The notes beneath the pieces were generated by a model. That model was not told the origin of the DNA. It made no database searches and worked only from the letters and a program-made list of their open reading frames with translations. A program made the translations under genes and the position numbers. This document shows positions 24,028 to 33,911 of a stretch of 64,000 bases of DNA, piece after piece. The stretch's first letter is position 1. The number at the start of each line of letters is the position of its first letter. This DNA is from Burkholderia sp. WAC0059 (lineage in GTDB: Bacteria; Pseudomonadota; Gammaproteobacteria; Burkholderiales; Burkholderiaceae): contig NZ_PNEO01000020.1 in assembly GCF_002870125.1 (NCBI RefSeq), positions 46,862 to 110,861 on the forward strand, written 5' to 3'.

Positions 24028-25464
24028 ATGCATCGCGCCACCAAGATTGTCGCCACTATCGGCCCGGCCTCGAGTACGCCGGAAGTCCTGCTGCAGATGA
24101 TTCGCGGGGGCCTCGACGTGGTGCGGCTCAATTTCTCGCACGGCACCGCGGACGACCACCGCCAGCGCGCCGAAATCGTGCGGGATTGCGCCCGGCAGGC
24201 CGGCCGCGAGGTCGCCATCATGGCCGACCTGCAAGGGCCGAAGATTCGCGTCGGCAAGTTCGAGAACGGCAAGACCGCGCTCGAAGTCGGCCAGCCGTTC
24301 ATCCTCGACGCCGAGTGCGAACTCGGCAACGACGAGCGCGTCGGGCTCGACTACAAGGACCTGCCGCGCGACCTGAAGCCCGGCGACGTGCTGCTGCTCA
24401 ACGACGGCCTCCTCGTGCTCGACGTCCAGCGCGTGATCGGCAGCGAGATCCATACGGTCGTGCGCGTCGGCGGCGACCTGTCGAACAACAAGGGCATCAA
24501 CCGCCAGGGCGGCGGCCTGACGGCGCCCGCGCTGACCGCGAAGGACATGGAGGACATCCGCACGGCGATGTCGCTCGGCGCGGACTTCGTCGCGGTGTCG
24601 TTCCCGAAGAACGCGACCGACATGGAAATGGCGCGCCAGCTCGCGAACATCGCGGGCGCGCCCTACGGCATCAAGCCGAAAATGATCGCCAAGATCGAGC
24701 GCGCCGAGGCGATTCCGGCGCTGCAGGAAATTCTCGACTCGTCCGACGGCATCATGGTCGCGCGCGGCGACCTCGCGGTCGAGGTCGGCAACGCGGCCGT
24801 GCCCGCGCTGCAAAAGCGCATGATCCGCATGGCGCGCGAGTCGAACAAGTTCGTCATCACGGCCACGCAGATGATGGAATCGATGATCCACGCGCCCGTG
24901 CCGACGCGCGCGGAGGTGTCGGACGTCGCGAACGCCGTGCTCGACGGCACCGACGCGGTGATGCTCTCGGCGGAGTCGGCGGCGGGCAAGTACCCGGTGC
25001 AGACCATCGAGGCGATGGCCGCGATCTGCGTCGAGGCGGAGAAGTCCGAGCACTCGGAACTCGACAAGGATTTCCTCGATCGCACGTTCACGCGCATCGA
25101 CCAGTCGATCGCGATGGGCGCGCTCTTCACCGCCTACCACCTGGGCGCGAAGGCGATCGTCGCGCTGACCGAGTCGGGCTCGACCGCGCTCTGGATGTCG
25201 CGTCACTGGACGCACGTGCCGATCTTTGCGCTCACGCAGCGCGTGACGAGCGAGCGCGCGATGACGCTGTACCGCAACGTCACGCCGCTGCACCTCGACA
25301 TCAGCAGCGATCGCGACACGGCGCTGCAGCAGGCGCTCGAAGTCGTGGTGGGCAAGGGCTACGCCGCACGCGGCGACATGGTGGTGCTGACGGTCGGCGA
25401 GCCGATGGGCCAGCCGGGCGGCACCAACACGCTGAAGATCGTGCGCGTCGGCGACGTGCTCTGA
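24028..25464 (+). CDS. pyk: Pyruvate kinase
   Basis: 478 residues from the ATG at 24028 (preceded by GAGGAGA). Converts phosphoenolpyruvate and ADP to pyruvate and ATP. Motifs: RATKIVATIGPASS, RLNFSHGT, MADLQGPKIRVG, and the active-site signature KMIAKIERAEAIPALQEIL, then MVARGDLAVEVG and ATQMMESMIHAPVPTRAEV. The C-terminal regulatory domain is present. The same frame is open back to the pgk stop, adding an Ala/Arg-rich 88-residue stretch that I regard as non-coding. Confidence 0.97.
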   Translation: MHRATKIVATIGPASSTPEVLLQMIRGGLDVVRLNFSHGTADDHRQRAEIVRDCARQAGREVAIMADLQGPKIRVGKFENGKTALEVGQPFILDAECELGNDERVGLDYKDLPRDLKPGDVLLLNDGLLVLDVQRVIGSEIHTVVRVGGDLSNNKGINRQGGGLTAPALTAKDMEDIRTAMSLGADFVAVSFPKNATDMEMARQLANIAGAPYGIKPKMIAKIERAEAIPALQEILDSSDGIMVARGDLAVEVGNAAVPALQKRMIRMARESNKFVITATQMMESMIHAPVPTRAEVSDVANAVLDGTDAVMLSAESAAGKYPVQTIEAMAAICVEAEKSEHSELDKDFLDRTFTRIDQSIAMGALFTAYHLGAKAIVALTESGSTALWMSRHWTHVPIFALTQRVTSERAMTLYRNVTPLHLDISSDRDTALQQALEVVVGKGYAARGDMVVLTVGEPMGQPGGTNTLKIVRVGDVL

Positions 25465-25734
25465 GTCGTCTGCGTTTCGCGCGTGCCGCGGCGCGGGTCG
25501 CGGCACGCGCGGGTGGTCGCTGGATGCGGCGCGGGCCGGCCACGGCCGGCTCCGACCGTACAGGTACGGGGATTGCTTCGCGATAAAATTACGGGATTCG
25601 GCGCGCGAGACGCGCTCCGGCCGTTCTTCCGCACATAAACAGACTTGAATGAGCGTCAGGGAACGGCCCTCGGCCGGCCGTGCGGCACGGCCGGCGGCAC
25701 GGAAGAATTCGTTTCAAATCATAGGAGTAGAGCA

Positions 25735-26799
25735 ATGCCTCTCGTATCAATGCGTCAATTGCTGGACCACGCGGCCGAGCACGGCTACGGCCTGCCGGCT
25801 TTCAACGTCAACAACCTCGAGCAGGTGCAGGCGATCATGGCCGCCGCCGACCAGGTCGGCGCGCCGGTGATCATGCAGGCGTCGGCGGGCGCCCGCAAGT
25901 ATGCGGGCGAAGCGTTCCTGCGCCACCTGATCGAGGCGGCCGTGGAGGCGTATCCGCACATTCCCGTCGTGATGCACCAGGACCACGGCCAGTCGCCGGC
26001 CGTCTGCATGGCGGCGATCCGCAGCGGCTTTTCGAGCGTGATGATGGACGGCTCGCTGCAGGCCGACGGCAAGAGCGTGGCGTCCTACGAGTACAACGTG
26101 GACGTGTCGAAGAAGGTCGTCGAGATGGCGCACTCGATCGGCGTGACCGTCGAGGCCGAGCTCGGCGTGCTCGGCTCGCTCGAGACGATGAAGGGCGACA
26201 AGGAAGACGGTCACGGCGCCGAGGGCACGATGACGCGCGAGCAGCTCCTGACCGACCCGGAGCAGGCCGCCGACTTCGTGAAGCTCACGCATTGCGACGC
26301 GCTCGCCATCGCGATCGGCACCTCGCACGGCGCCTACAAGTTCACGAAGAAGCCGACGGGCGACATCCTCTCGATTTCGCGCATCAAGGAAATCCACGCG
26401 CGCATCCCGAACACGCACCTCGTGATGCACGGCTCGTCGTCGGTGCCGCAGGAACTGCTCGCCGAGATCCGCGAGTTTGGCGGCGACATGAAGGAAACCT
26501 ACGGCGTGCCCGTCGAGGAAATCCAGGAAGGCATCCGTCACGGCGTGCGCAAGGTCAACATCGACACCGACCTGCGTCTCGCGATCACGGGCGCGATCCG
26601 CCGCTATTTTGCCGAGAACCCGTCGAAGTTCGACCCGCGCGACTATCTGAAGCCGGCCCGCGACGCCGCGAAGAAGGTCTGCGTGGACCGGTATCTGGCG
26701 TTCGGCTGCGAAGGCCAGGCCGGCAAGATCAAGCCCGTTCCGCTCGAAAAGATGGCCGAGCGCTACAAGACCGGCGAGCTCGCGCAGATCGTTCGCTAA
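25735..26799 (+). CDS. fba: Fructose-1,6-bisphosphate aldolase, class II
   Basis: 354 residues from the ATG at 25735, preceded by TAGGAG. Zinc-dependent reversible cleavage of fructose-1,6-bisphosphate. Metal and substrate motifs: VVMHQDHGQSPAVCMAAIRS, VTVEAELGVLGSLE, NTHLVMHGSSSVPQELL and KVNIDTDLRLAITGAIRRYF. The length and the CbbA-like C-terminus (KVCVDRYLAFGCEGQAGKIK) place it in the class IIA/Calvin-type subgroup common in beta-proteobacteria. Confidence 0.97.
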   Translation: MPLVSMRQLLDHAAEHGYGLPAFNVNNLEQVQAIMAAADQVGAPVIMQASAGARKYAGEAFLRHLIEAAVEAYPHIPVVMHQDHGQSPAVCMAAIRSGFSSVMMDGSLQADGKSVASYEYNVDVSKKVVEMAHSIGVTVEAELGVLGSLETMKGDKEDGHGAEGTMTREQLLTDPEQAADFVKLTHCDALAIAIGTSHGAYKFTKKPTGDILSISRIKEIHARIPNTHLVMHGSSSVPQELLAEIREFGGDMKETYGVPVEEIQEGIRHGVRKVNIDTDLRLAITGAIRRYFAENPSKFDPRDYLKPARDAAKKVCVDRYLAFGCEGQAGKIKPVPLEKMAERYKTGELAQIVR

Positions 26800-26964
26800 C
26801 CTGTCGCGCGGCGCCCCGATGCGGGGTCCGCGCACGTTGCCGCCGCGCCGCCCGATTCCCGGTCACTCCGGGGAACGACGGCCGGTTTTTGGTTTACCCT
26901 TGCGATTCCGGCCGAAACGTCCACGAACGTGCGCGCCGGTTTCCCCCTGAATCCAGTCACGACG

Positions 26965-27855
26965 ATGTCTACCCTCTACGAATCCACGCTCCGCTCGCTG
27001 CCGCTCCTCGGCCGCGGCAAGGTCCGCGACAACTACGCGGTCGGCAGCGACAAGCTGCTGATCGTCACGACCGACCGTCTGTCGGCGTTCGACGTCATCA
27101 TGGGCGAGCCGATTCCGCGCAAAGGCGAGGTGCTGAACCAGATGGCCGACTTCTGGTTCGAGCGGCTCAAGCACGTCGTGCCGAATCATCTGACGGGCAT
27201 CGCGCCCGAAACCGTCGTGGCGCCCGGCGAGGTCAAGCAGGTGAAGGGACGCGCCGTCGTCGTCAAGCGCCTCGAGCCGATCCTGGTCGAGGCCGTGGTG
27301 CGCGGCTATCTGGCCGGCAGCGGCTGGAAGGACTACCAGGCGAGCGGCGCCGTCTGCGGCGTCGCGCTGCCGCCGGGCCTGCGCAACGCCGAGAAGCTGC
27401 CCGAGCCGATCTTCACGCCGGCCGCGAAAGCCGAGATGGGCCATCACGACGAGAACATCACGTTCGACGAGATGGAGCGCCGTATCGGCACCGAGCTGTC
27501 GGCGACGATACGCGACATTTCGATCCGCCTCTACAGGGAAGCAGCCGATTACGCGGCGACGCGCGGCATCATCATCGCCGACACGAAGTTCGAGTTCGGC
27601 CTCGACGAGCGCGGCGAGCTCTATCTGATGGACGAGGCGCTGACCGCCGACTCGTCGCGCTTCTGGCCGGCCGACCAGTACGCGGTCGGCACCAACCCGC
27701 CGTCGTTCGACAAGCAGTTCGTGCGCGACTGGCTGGAAACGCAGAACTGGGGCAAGGAGCCGCCGGCGCCGAAGCTGCCCGACGACGTCGTCGCGAAGAC
27801 CTCGGCGAAGTACCAGGAGGCGCTCGAGCGCCTGACCGGCCAGAAGCTGGCCTGA
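26965..27855 (+). CDS. purC: SAICAR synthase
   Basis: 296 residues from the ATG at 26965. Joins CAIR and aspartate with ATP in purine synthesis. Motifs: LLGRGKVRDNYAVGSDKLLI, RLSAFDVIMGEPIPRKGEVL, KRLEPILVEAVVRGYLAGSG and IIIADTKFEFGLDERGELYL, DEALTADSSRFWP. The eukaryote/beta-proteobacterial long form is typical here. First of purC-purE-purK, all co-oriented. Confidence 0.97.
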   Translation: MSTLYESTLRSLPLLGRGKVRDNYAVGSDKLLIVTTDRLSAFDVIMGEPIPRKGEVLNQMADFWFERLKHVVPNHLTGIAPETVVAPGEVKQVKGRAVVVKRLEPILVEAVVRGYLAGSGWKDYQASGAVCGVALPPGLRNAEKLPEPIFTPAAKAEMGHHDENITFDEMERRIGTELSATIRDISIRLYREAADYAATRGIIIADTKFEFGLDERGELYLMDEALTADSSRFWPADQYAVGTNPPSFDKQFVRDWLETQNWGKEPPAPKLPDDVVAKTSAKYQEALERLTGQKLA

Positions 27856-27886
27856 CGACGACGGCACGATCGAAGGAACGCGAGAG

Positions 27887-28405
<519 letters not shown>

Positions 28406-28509
28406 GAATTACGCAGCACCCGTCGCTTTCCCGTTTGTTGAATAAATAGTGACCCCGGCGAGGCCGCGCGTCGTCTCCACGGCGCGGCCCGCCGCGATCG
28501 ACCACCGAG

Positions 28510-29715
28510 ATGAATCCAGACAACACCCCCGTTTCACCGATCCTGCCCGGCGCCTGGCTGGGCATGGTGGGAGGCGGCCAGCTCGGCCGCATGTTCTGTT
28601 TCGCCGCCCAGTCGATGGGCTATCGCGTCGCCGTGCTCGACCCGGACCCGAACAGTCCGGCGGGCAGCGTCGCCGACCGGCACCTGCGCGCCGCCTACGA
28701 CGATCCGGCCGCGCTGACCGAACTCGCGCGATTGTGCGCGGCCATCTCGACCGAATTCGAGAACGTGCCGGCCGAGAGCCTCGACCAGCTCGCGCGCACG
28801 ACGTTCGTGAGTCCGGCGGGCCGCTGCGTGGCGATCGCGCAGGACCGCATCGCCGAAAAGCGCTTCATCGCCGAGGCCGGCGTAAGCGTCGCGCCGCATG
28901 TCGCGATCGAGTCGTCGCAGGCGCTCGCGGCGCTCACCGACGAGGCGCTCGCCGCCGTGCTGCCGGGCATCCTGAAGACCGCGCGGCTCGGCTACGACGG
29001 CAAGGGCCAGGTGCGCGTCGGCAATGCGGCCGAGGTGCGCGAGGCCCACGCGGCGCTTGGCGGCGTGCCCTGCGTGCTGGAAAAGCGGCTGCCGCTCAAG
29101 TTCGAAGTCTCGGCGCTGATCGCGCGCGGCGCCGGCGGCGCGACCGCCGTTTATCCGCTCGCGCAGAACGCGCATCGCGACGGCGTGCTGGCGCACACGA
29201 TCGTGCCGGCGCCCGACGCGAGCCCGACGCTCGTCGCGCAGGCCCAGCAGGCCGCGCTGCAGATCGCGGTCCGGCTCGGCTACGTCGGCGTGCTGTGCGT
29301 CGAGTTTTTCGTGCTCGAGGACGGTTCGCTCGTCGCCAACGAGATGGCGCCGCGTCCGCACAACTCCGGCCACTACACGGTCGACGCGTGCGCGACGAGC
29401 CAGTTCGAGCAGCAGGTGCGGGCGATGACGGGCATGCCGCTCGGCGACACGCGCCAGCATTCGCCGGCCGTGATGCTGAACATTCTCGGCGACGTCTGGT
29501 TCCCGGGCGCGCCGAAGGGGAACAGGGCCGCGCCGACGACGCCGCCCTGGCAGGAAGTGGCCGCGATGCCCTCCGCGCGCCTGCATCTGTACGGCAAGGA
29601 AGAGGCGCGGCCGGGCCGCAAGATGGGGCACGTCAACTTCACCGCGCCGACGCTCGACGAAGCGCGCACGGCCGCGCGCGACTGCGCCCGGCTGCTTCAC
29701 CTCGTGACGGGCTGA
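28510..29715 (+). CDS. purK: N5-carboxyaminoimidazole ribonucleotide synthase
   Basis: 401 residues. ATP-grasp enzyme that carboxylates AIR with bicarbonate and ATP. Motifs: GAWLGMVGGGQLGRMFCFAA, VLDPDPNSPAG, STEFENVPAESL, GILKTARLGYDGKGQVRVG, YVGVLCVEFFVLEDGSLVAN followed by EMAPRPHNSGHYTVDA. It precedes sua5 by 28 bases. Confidence 0.97.
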   Translation: MNPDNTPVSPILPGAWLGMVGGGQLGRMFCFAAQSMGYRVAVLDPDPNSPAGSVADRHLRAAYDDPAALTELARLCAAISTEFENVPAESLDQLARTTFVSPAGRCVAIAQDRIAEKRFIAEAGVSVAPHVAIESSQALAALTDEALAAVLPGILKTARLGYDGKGQVRVGNAAEVREAHAALGGVPCVLEKRLPLKFEVSALIARGAGGATAVYPLAQNAHRDGVLAHTIVPAPDASPTLVAQAQQAALQIAVRLGYVGVLCVEFFVLEDGSLVANEMAPRPHNSGHYTVDACATSQFEQQVRAMTGMPLGDTRQHSPAVMLNILGDVWFPGAPKGNRAAPTTPPWQEVAAMPSARLHLYGKEEARPGRKMGHVNFTAPTLDEARTAARDCARLLHLVTG

Positions 29716-29743
29716 GGCCGGCGCCGGCCTCAGCCATCGCATC

Positions 29744-30820
29744 ATGCCCGATCAACCGACCTCCGCCGCCGCCCCGACGCCGGGCGCCGAACCGTCGTCC
29801 ATGGGCGTGTCCGTGAGCGCCGGCGAGATCGGGCACGCCGCCGCGCTGCTCGACGCCGGAGAACTGGTGGCGTTTCCGACCGAGACCGTCTACGGCCTCG
29901 GCGGCGACGCCGCGAGCCCGGAGGCGGTCGCCCGCATCTATGCCGCGAAGGGGCGGCCGGCGAACCATCCCGTCATCGTGCATCTGCCGCCCGGCGACGA
30001 TCCCGGCTACTGGGCCGCCGAATGGCCCGACGCGGCGCGCCGCCTCGTCGAGGCGTTCTGGCCGGGGCCGCTCACGCTGATCGTCCGCCGCGCCGCGCAC
30101 GTTCCCGACGCGGTCAGCGGCGGTCAGGATTCGGTGGGGCTGCGCTGTCCGTCGCATCCCGTCGCGCAGGCCCTGCTCTCGGCGTTTTCGGCGCGCCGCG
30201 CCGGACACGGCGGCGTGGCCGGACCGTCGGCGAACCGCTTCGGCCACGTGAGCCCGACCACGGCGCAGCACGTGCGCGACGAGTTCGGCGCGTCGGTGTA
30301 CGTGCTGGACGGCGGCGCGTCCGAGGTCGGCATCGAATCGACCATTCTCGATTTGTCGCGCGGTTTTCCGGCGCTGCTGCGCCCCGGCCACGTGAGCCCG
30401 CGGGCGATCGCCGACGTGCTCGGCGAAGCGCCGCGCCTGCCCGACGGTTCGGACGCGACGGCGCCGCGCGCCTCGGGCACGCTGAAGGCGCATTACGCGC
30501 CGCGCACGCCGCTCGCGCTGCTGCCGTTCGAGGCGCTCGAGCCGCGGCTCGTCGCCTCGCGCGCCGCCGGCGAGCGCGTCGCGCTGGTGGCGCGTGCCTC
30601 GCGCGCACTGGCGTGGGCGCACGAGCCGAACGTGCATTTCGTCGCCGCGCCCGAGGAGCCACAGGCTTATGCGCGCGAGTTGTACGGGTTGCTGCGCGCG
30701 CTCGATCGCGCCGACGTGGCGCGCATCCTGATCGAGCAGTTGCCGCAGACGATCGAATGGATCGCCGTCAACGACCGGCTCGGCCGCGCGGCGGCCGCGT
30801 TCGAGGCGGGGCGCGCGTGA
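29744..30820 (+). CDS. Threonylcarbamoyl-AMP synthase, long (Sua5) form
   Basis: 358 residues. The YrdC domain (about 20-215) has LVAFPTETVYGLGGDAASPE, KGRPANHPVIVH, FWPGPLTLIVRR, VGLRCPSHPVAQALL and GPSANRFGHVSPTTAQHV. A C-terminal Sua5 domain (about 240-355) follows a linker containing SGTLKAHYAPRTPL. It makes threonylcarbamoyl-adenylate for the t6A37 modification of ANN-reading tRNAs. Co-directional with purK; a bidirectional terminator follows. Confidence 0.93.
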   Translation: MPDQPTSAAAPTPGAEPSSMGVSVSAGEIGHAAALLDAGELVAFPTETVYGLGGDAASPEAVARIYAAKGRPANHPVIVHLPPGDDPGYWAAEWPDAARRLVEAFWPGPLTLIVRRAAHVPDAVSGGQDSVGLRCPSHPVAQALLSAFSARRAGHGGVAGPSANRFGHVSPTTAQHVRDEFGASVYVLDGGASEVGIESTILDLSRGFPALLRPGHVSPRAIADVLGEAPRLPDGSDATAPRASGTLKAHYAPRTPLALLPFEALEPRLVASRAAGERVALVARASRALAWAHEPNVHFVAAPEEPQAYARELYGLLRALDRADVARILIEQLPQTIEWIAVNDRLGRAAAAFEAGRA

Positions 30821-30878
30821 CGGCTGGCTGAACGTCCGGCCGGCGATGCCCGCTCTGTATCCGGCAAGCGGAAGATCG

Positions 30879-30912
30879 AAAAAAAGCCCGGCTCGAAAGA
30901 GCCGGGCTTTTT
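30879..30912. terminator. Bidirectional terminator between sua5 and dacB
   Basis: GCCCGGCTC-GAAA-GAGCCGGGC flanked by an A-tract and a T-tract, between convergent genes. Confidence 0.92.
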
Positions 30913-30963
30913 CGTCGGCGCACATGTGGCGCCTACCAGGCGCCCCAAGTGCGCTTCGCGCGT

Positions 30964-32640
30964 TCAGTGCGTGACGCGCGGGTGCGGCCGCCGGCGCCAG
31001 CGATGGGGCACGCGCTTCGGATGCGCTTCGACCGTCACGGGCCGCTCTTCCGGCATGCCCTGATACACCCACTCGAGCAGCGAGTCGTGCGCGGCGCGCG
31101 CGGCCTCGGCGTGCGGGCCGTTGATGATGCTGACCACGACGTAGGTCTCGCCGTTGGCCGCCGCGACGTAGCCGGCGACCGCGCGCACGTCGCGCAGCGT
31201 GCCGGTCTTGATGTGCGCCTTGCCCTCGATCGGCTCGTTGACGAGGCGGTGGCGCATCGTGCCGTCCACGCCCGGCACGGGCAGCGAATCGATGAACGGC
31301 TGCGCGACCGGGCTCGCGTTCGCGGCCTGCAGCAGGTTGGCGAGCGAAAGCGCGCTGACGCGCTCTACGTCCGAGAGGCCGCAGCCGTTCTGGAGGATGA
31401 GCTCGGGCATGTCGATGCCGCTGCGGTGCAGGAACGCCCGGACCACGTCGGCGGCCTTGTCGGGCGTCGACGGCGGCTTGCCTTCCACCGCGCCGAGCGT
31501 GAGGAACAGGTTGCGCGCCATCGTGTTGTTGCTGAGCTTGTTGATCTCGTGCACCACGTCCGCGAGCGGCGGGCTTTCGTGAACGGCCACGAGGTGCGCG
31601 TCGGGCGGCACCACGCCCTCGCGGACCGTGCCGCCGAAGCTGCCGCCCGCCTGCTGCCAGAGAGCGAGGAAGCCGCCCGCGAAGAATTCGGAATGGGTGA
31701 GCGGTGCGGCCATGTTGACGCCGCGCTCGCCGCAGCGAATCGGATAGGGGCCGCTGAAGGTCGCCGTGATGGCGCCGTCCGGGTCGTGCGTGATCTGCGG
31801 CGTGAGATCGACGCCGGTGCAGGCGCCGCCGCGCAGGCGCAGCCGGTTGTCGATGCGCAACTGCGCGAGCGGCGGCAGGACGTTGATCTCGACGCCCGTG
31901 CGCGAGGGCGTCGTCGTGATGACGAGCGACTTGTAGGCGTAGAGCAGCGGATCGGGGCCGACGTTGTAGGGTGCGCTCGCGTCGCCGTCGAACGGCGGCA
32001 GGTCGCGCGTGGACGGATCGAACTCGCTCTTGTCGAGCACGAGCGCGCCGTCGATGCGGCTGATGCCGGCCGCGCGGATTTTCTGCACGAGGTCGACGAG
32101 CTGCTCGGGCACGAGCTTCGGATCGCCGGTGCCCTTGATGTAGAGATCGCCGTGCAGCACGCCGGCGGCGTCGACCTGGCCCGTCGTATAGGCGCTCGTG
32201 CGCCAGCGGTAGTCGGGGCCGAGCAGCGAGAGCCCGGTGTAGGTCGTGACGAGCTTCATCGTCGAGGCGGGCTTCATCGGCTGGCCCGCGTTGACGGCGA
32301 GGCTCGGCTGCCGGTCGCCGATCTTCTCGATGACCGCGCTGAACGACGACAGCGGCACGTGCGCCTCGGCGAGCCCGGCCATGACCGACGGCGGCAGCAC
32401 GGTCGTGACGTTGATTGCCGGCTCCCGCCCGACGTCGCTGGGCTCCCCGACGGCGGGCTGCGCGAAGGCGGGCTGGACGCTCGCCAGCGCGCAGGTCGCG
32501 AGCACGGCGGCGCAGGCGCGCGTCAGCGCGGGCGGCGCGCGGCGCGAGCGGGCGGGCGACGCGGTGCGGGAGGCGGACGTACGCAGCAGGGAGCGGAAGA
32601 AGGGAAGCGGGTTGAGCGAGGCGGGCAGGGGAGGCAGCAT
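30964..32640 (-). CDS. dacB: D-alanyl-D-alanine carboxypeptidase/endopeptidase (PBP4 family)
   Basis: 558 residues from the ATG at 32640. A signal peptide with a long basic n-region ends near A60 (QPAFA|QP). Peptidase S13 motifs: S126-TMK129 in PASTMKLVTTYTGLSLLG, SNN in NKLSNNTMARNLFL, and KTG in HIKTGTLRDVRAVAGY. The SxxK and SxN motifs are separated by the large insertion domain typical of PBP4. It trims or cleaves peptidoglycan cross-links in the periplasm. The C-terminus has an Arg/His/Pro-rich tail (HRWRRRPHPRVTH). The frame is open upstream, but MLPPLPASLN is the most plausible start. Confidence 0.92.
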   Translation of the reverse strand: MLPPLPASLNPLPFFRSLLRTSASRTASPARSRRAPPALTRACAAVLATCALASVQPAFAQPAVGEPSDVGREPAINVTTVLPPSVMAGLAEAHVPLSSFSAVIEKIGDRQPSLAVNAGQPMKPASTMKLVTTYTGLSLLGPDYRWRTSAYTTGQVDAAGVLHGDLYIKGTGDPKLVPEQLVDLVQKIRAAGISRIDGALVLDKSEFDPSTRDLPPFDGDASAPYNVGPDPLLYAYKSLVITTTPSRTGVEINVLPPLAQLRIDNRLRLRGGACTGVDLTPQITHDPDGAITATFSGPYPIRCGERGVNMAAPLTHSEFFAGGFLALWQQAGGSFGGTVREGVVPPDAHLVAVHESPPLADVVHEINKLSNNTMARNLFLTLGAVEGKPPSTPDKAADVVRAFLHRSGIDMPELILQNGCGLSDVERVSALSLANLLQAANASPVAQPFIDSLPVPGVDGTMRHRLVNEPIEGKAHIKTGTLRDVRAVAGYVAAANGETYVVVSIINGPHAEAARAAHDSLLEWVYQGMPEERPVTVEAHPKRVPHRWRRRPHPRVTH

Positions 32641-33232
32641 GAAAAAGGCGGGTTGGCGAAATCGGGCGGAATTCAGGGGAGCACATGAGGCCGTGCGGGC
32701 AGACCTGCCTGCCGGAAATCGTGTGCGAGCCGGTTTGCAGCGCGCGGACACGGATGCGTCGCGGCGAACGTCGTGACCGCGCCATCTGCCGGATCGGCGA
32801 GGCGGATCGGCCGGCGCCCGCTGCAAAAGCGCACATTGTAAAAGACCTGGCGTGGCGTTTGCGTGCTGCGTGCGGCAAAAGTTTGCCCGTCGCGCGCGCG
32901 GAAGGGCGGATGAAGGGTGTGCGAAGGCTGCATGAAGGGCTGGGGGGCGCGAACGGGGCCCGGAAGCCGGTTGCGCGGCGACGCCGGGGCGGTAACGGAA
33001 AGCCGGTCGCAAGGCAAAACCCGGGGCAACGGCAAGGGGCGACGAAACCCGCGACGAAGCGGCGGCGGGAGCCGCCCGGGAAATCCGGGCCAACGGCAGG
33101 GAGCGGCAAAACGCCCGGCGGAGAAAACGGCGCATACCGCCCCGGCATCCGGCCGGCCGGGACGCTAGAATGCGCGTGGGTATCGACAAACCCGAAAAAC
33201 CCCGACAAACCGTTACGGACGTTTACGCCGCC
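32641..33232. other. 592-bp divergent intergenic region, dacB / response regulator
   Basis: No convincing gene. A TAGAAT -10-like hexamer lies at 33166-33171, 62 bases before the response-regulator ATG. Two direct repeats CGACAAACC (33184-33192 and 33203-33211) lie downstream of it, spaced 19 bases start to start. The middle part (about 32880-33130) is purine-rich on the plus strand with many GGGGC/GGAAG runs. A weakly protein-like Arg/Gly/Pro-rich frame crosses it and is not believable. Confidence 0.5.
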
Positions 33233-33895
33233 ATGCGCATACTACTGGTCGAAGACGATCGCATGATTGCCGAGGGCGTGCGCAAGGCACTGCGCGGCGA
33301 AGGCTTCGCGGTCGACTGGGTCGAGGATGGCGAGGCGGCGCTCTCGGCCGCGATGGGCGAGCCGTACGATCTCGTGCTGCTCGACCTCGGTTTGCCGAAG
33401 CGCGACGGCCTCGACGTGCTGCGCACGCTGCGCGCGCGCGGCCATGCGCTGCCGGTGCTGATCGTCACCGCGCGCGACGCCGTGGCCGAGCGCGTGAAAG
33501 GCCTCGACGCGGGCGCCGACGATTACCTCGTCAAGCCCTTCGACCTCGACGAGCTCGGCGCGCGGATCCGGGCGTTGATCCGCCGCCAGATGGGCCGCAG
33601 CGAATCGACCATCCGTCACGGCGCGCTCACGCTCGACCCGGCCTCGCACCAGGTGACGCTCGACGGCGTGCCCGTCGCGCTGTCGGCGCGCGAGTTCGCG
33701 CTGCTCGAGGCGCTGCTCGCGCGTCCGGGCGCCGTGCTCTCGAAGAGCCAGCTCGAGGAAAAGATGTACGGCTGGGGCGAGGAGATCGGCAGCAACACCG
33801 TCGAGGTGTACATCCACGCGCTGCGCAAGAAGCTCGGCGCCGACCTGATTCGCAATGTGCGCGGACTCGGCTACATGATCGCCAGGCAAGCCTGA
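33233..33895 (+). CDS. OmpR-family response regulator, QseB/PmrA-like
   Basis: 220 residues from the ATG at 33233. Receiver with E7-D8-D9, phospho-acceptor D51 in DLVLLDLGLPKRDGLDVLR and Lys in LVKPFDLDELGARI. The winged-helix domain (about 125-218) has LSAREFALLEALLARPGAVL, KMYGWGEEIGSNTVEVYIHA and VRGLGYMI. It pairs with the kinase 16 bases downstream and probably controls the adjacent degP-like gene. Confidence 0.92.
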   Translation: MRILLVEDDRMIAEGVRKALRGEGFAVDWVEDGEAALSAAMGEPYDLVLLDLGLPKRDGLDVLRTLRARGHALPVLIVTARDAVAERVKGLDAGADDYLVKPFDLDELGARIRALIRRQMGRSESTIRHGALTLDPASHQVTLDGVPVALSAREFALLEALLARPGAVLSKSQLEEKMYGWGEEIGSNTVEVYIHALRKKLGADLIRNVRGLGYMIARQA

Positions 33896-33911
33896 GGAGA
33901 ATCCACGGCCG

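Noticed and set aside
29639..33208. A minus-strand frame of about 1190 codons across sua5 and dacB
   Set aside because: It covers two real genes in wrong frames and has no recognisable domain.
32685..33266. An Arg/Gly/Pro-rich plus-strand frame in the dacB-regulator gap
   Set aside because: Low-complexity composition, no ribosome site, no recognisable pattern, and it overlaps the response-regulator start.
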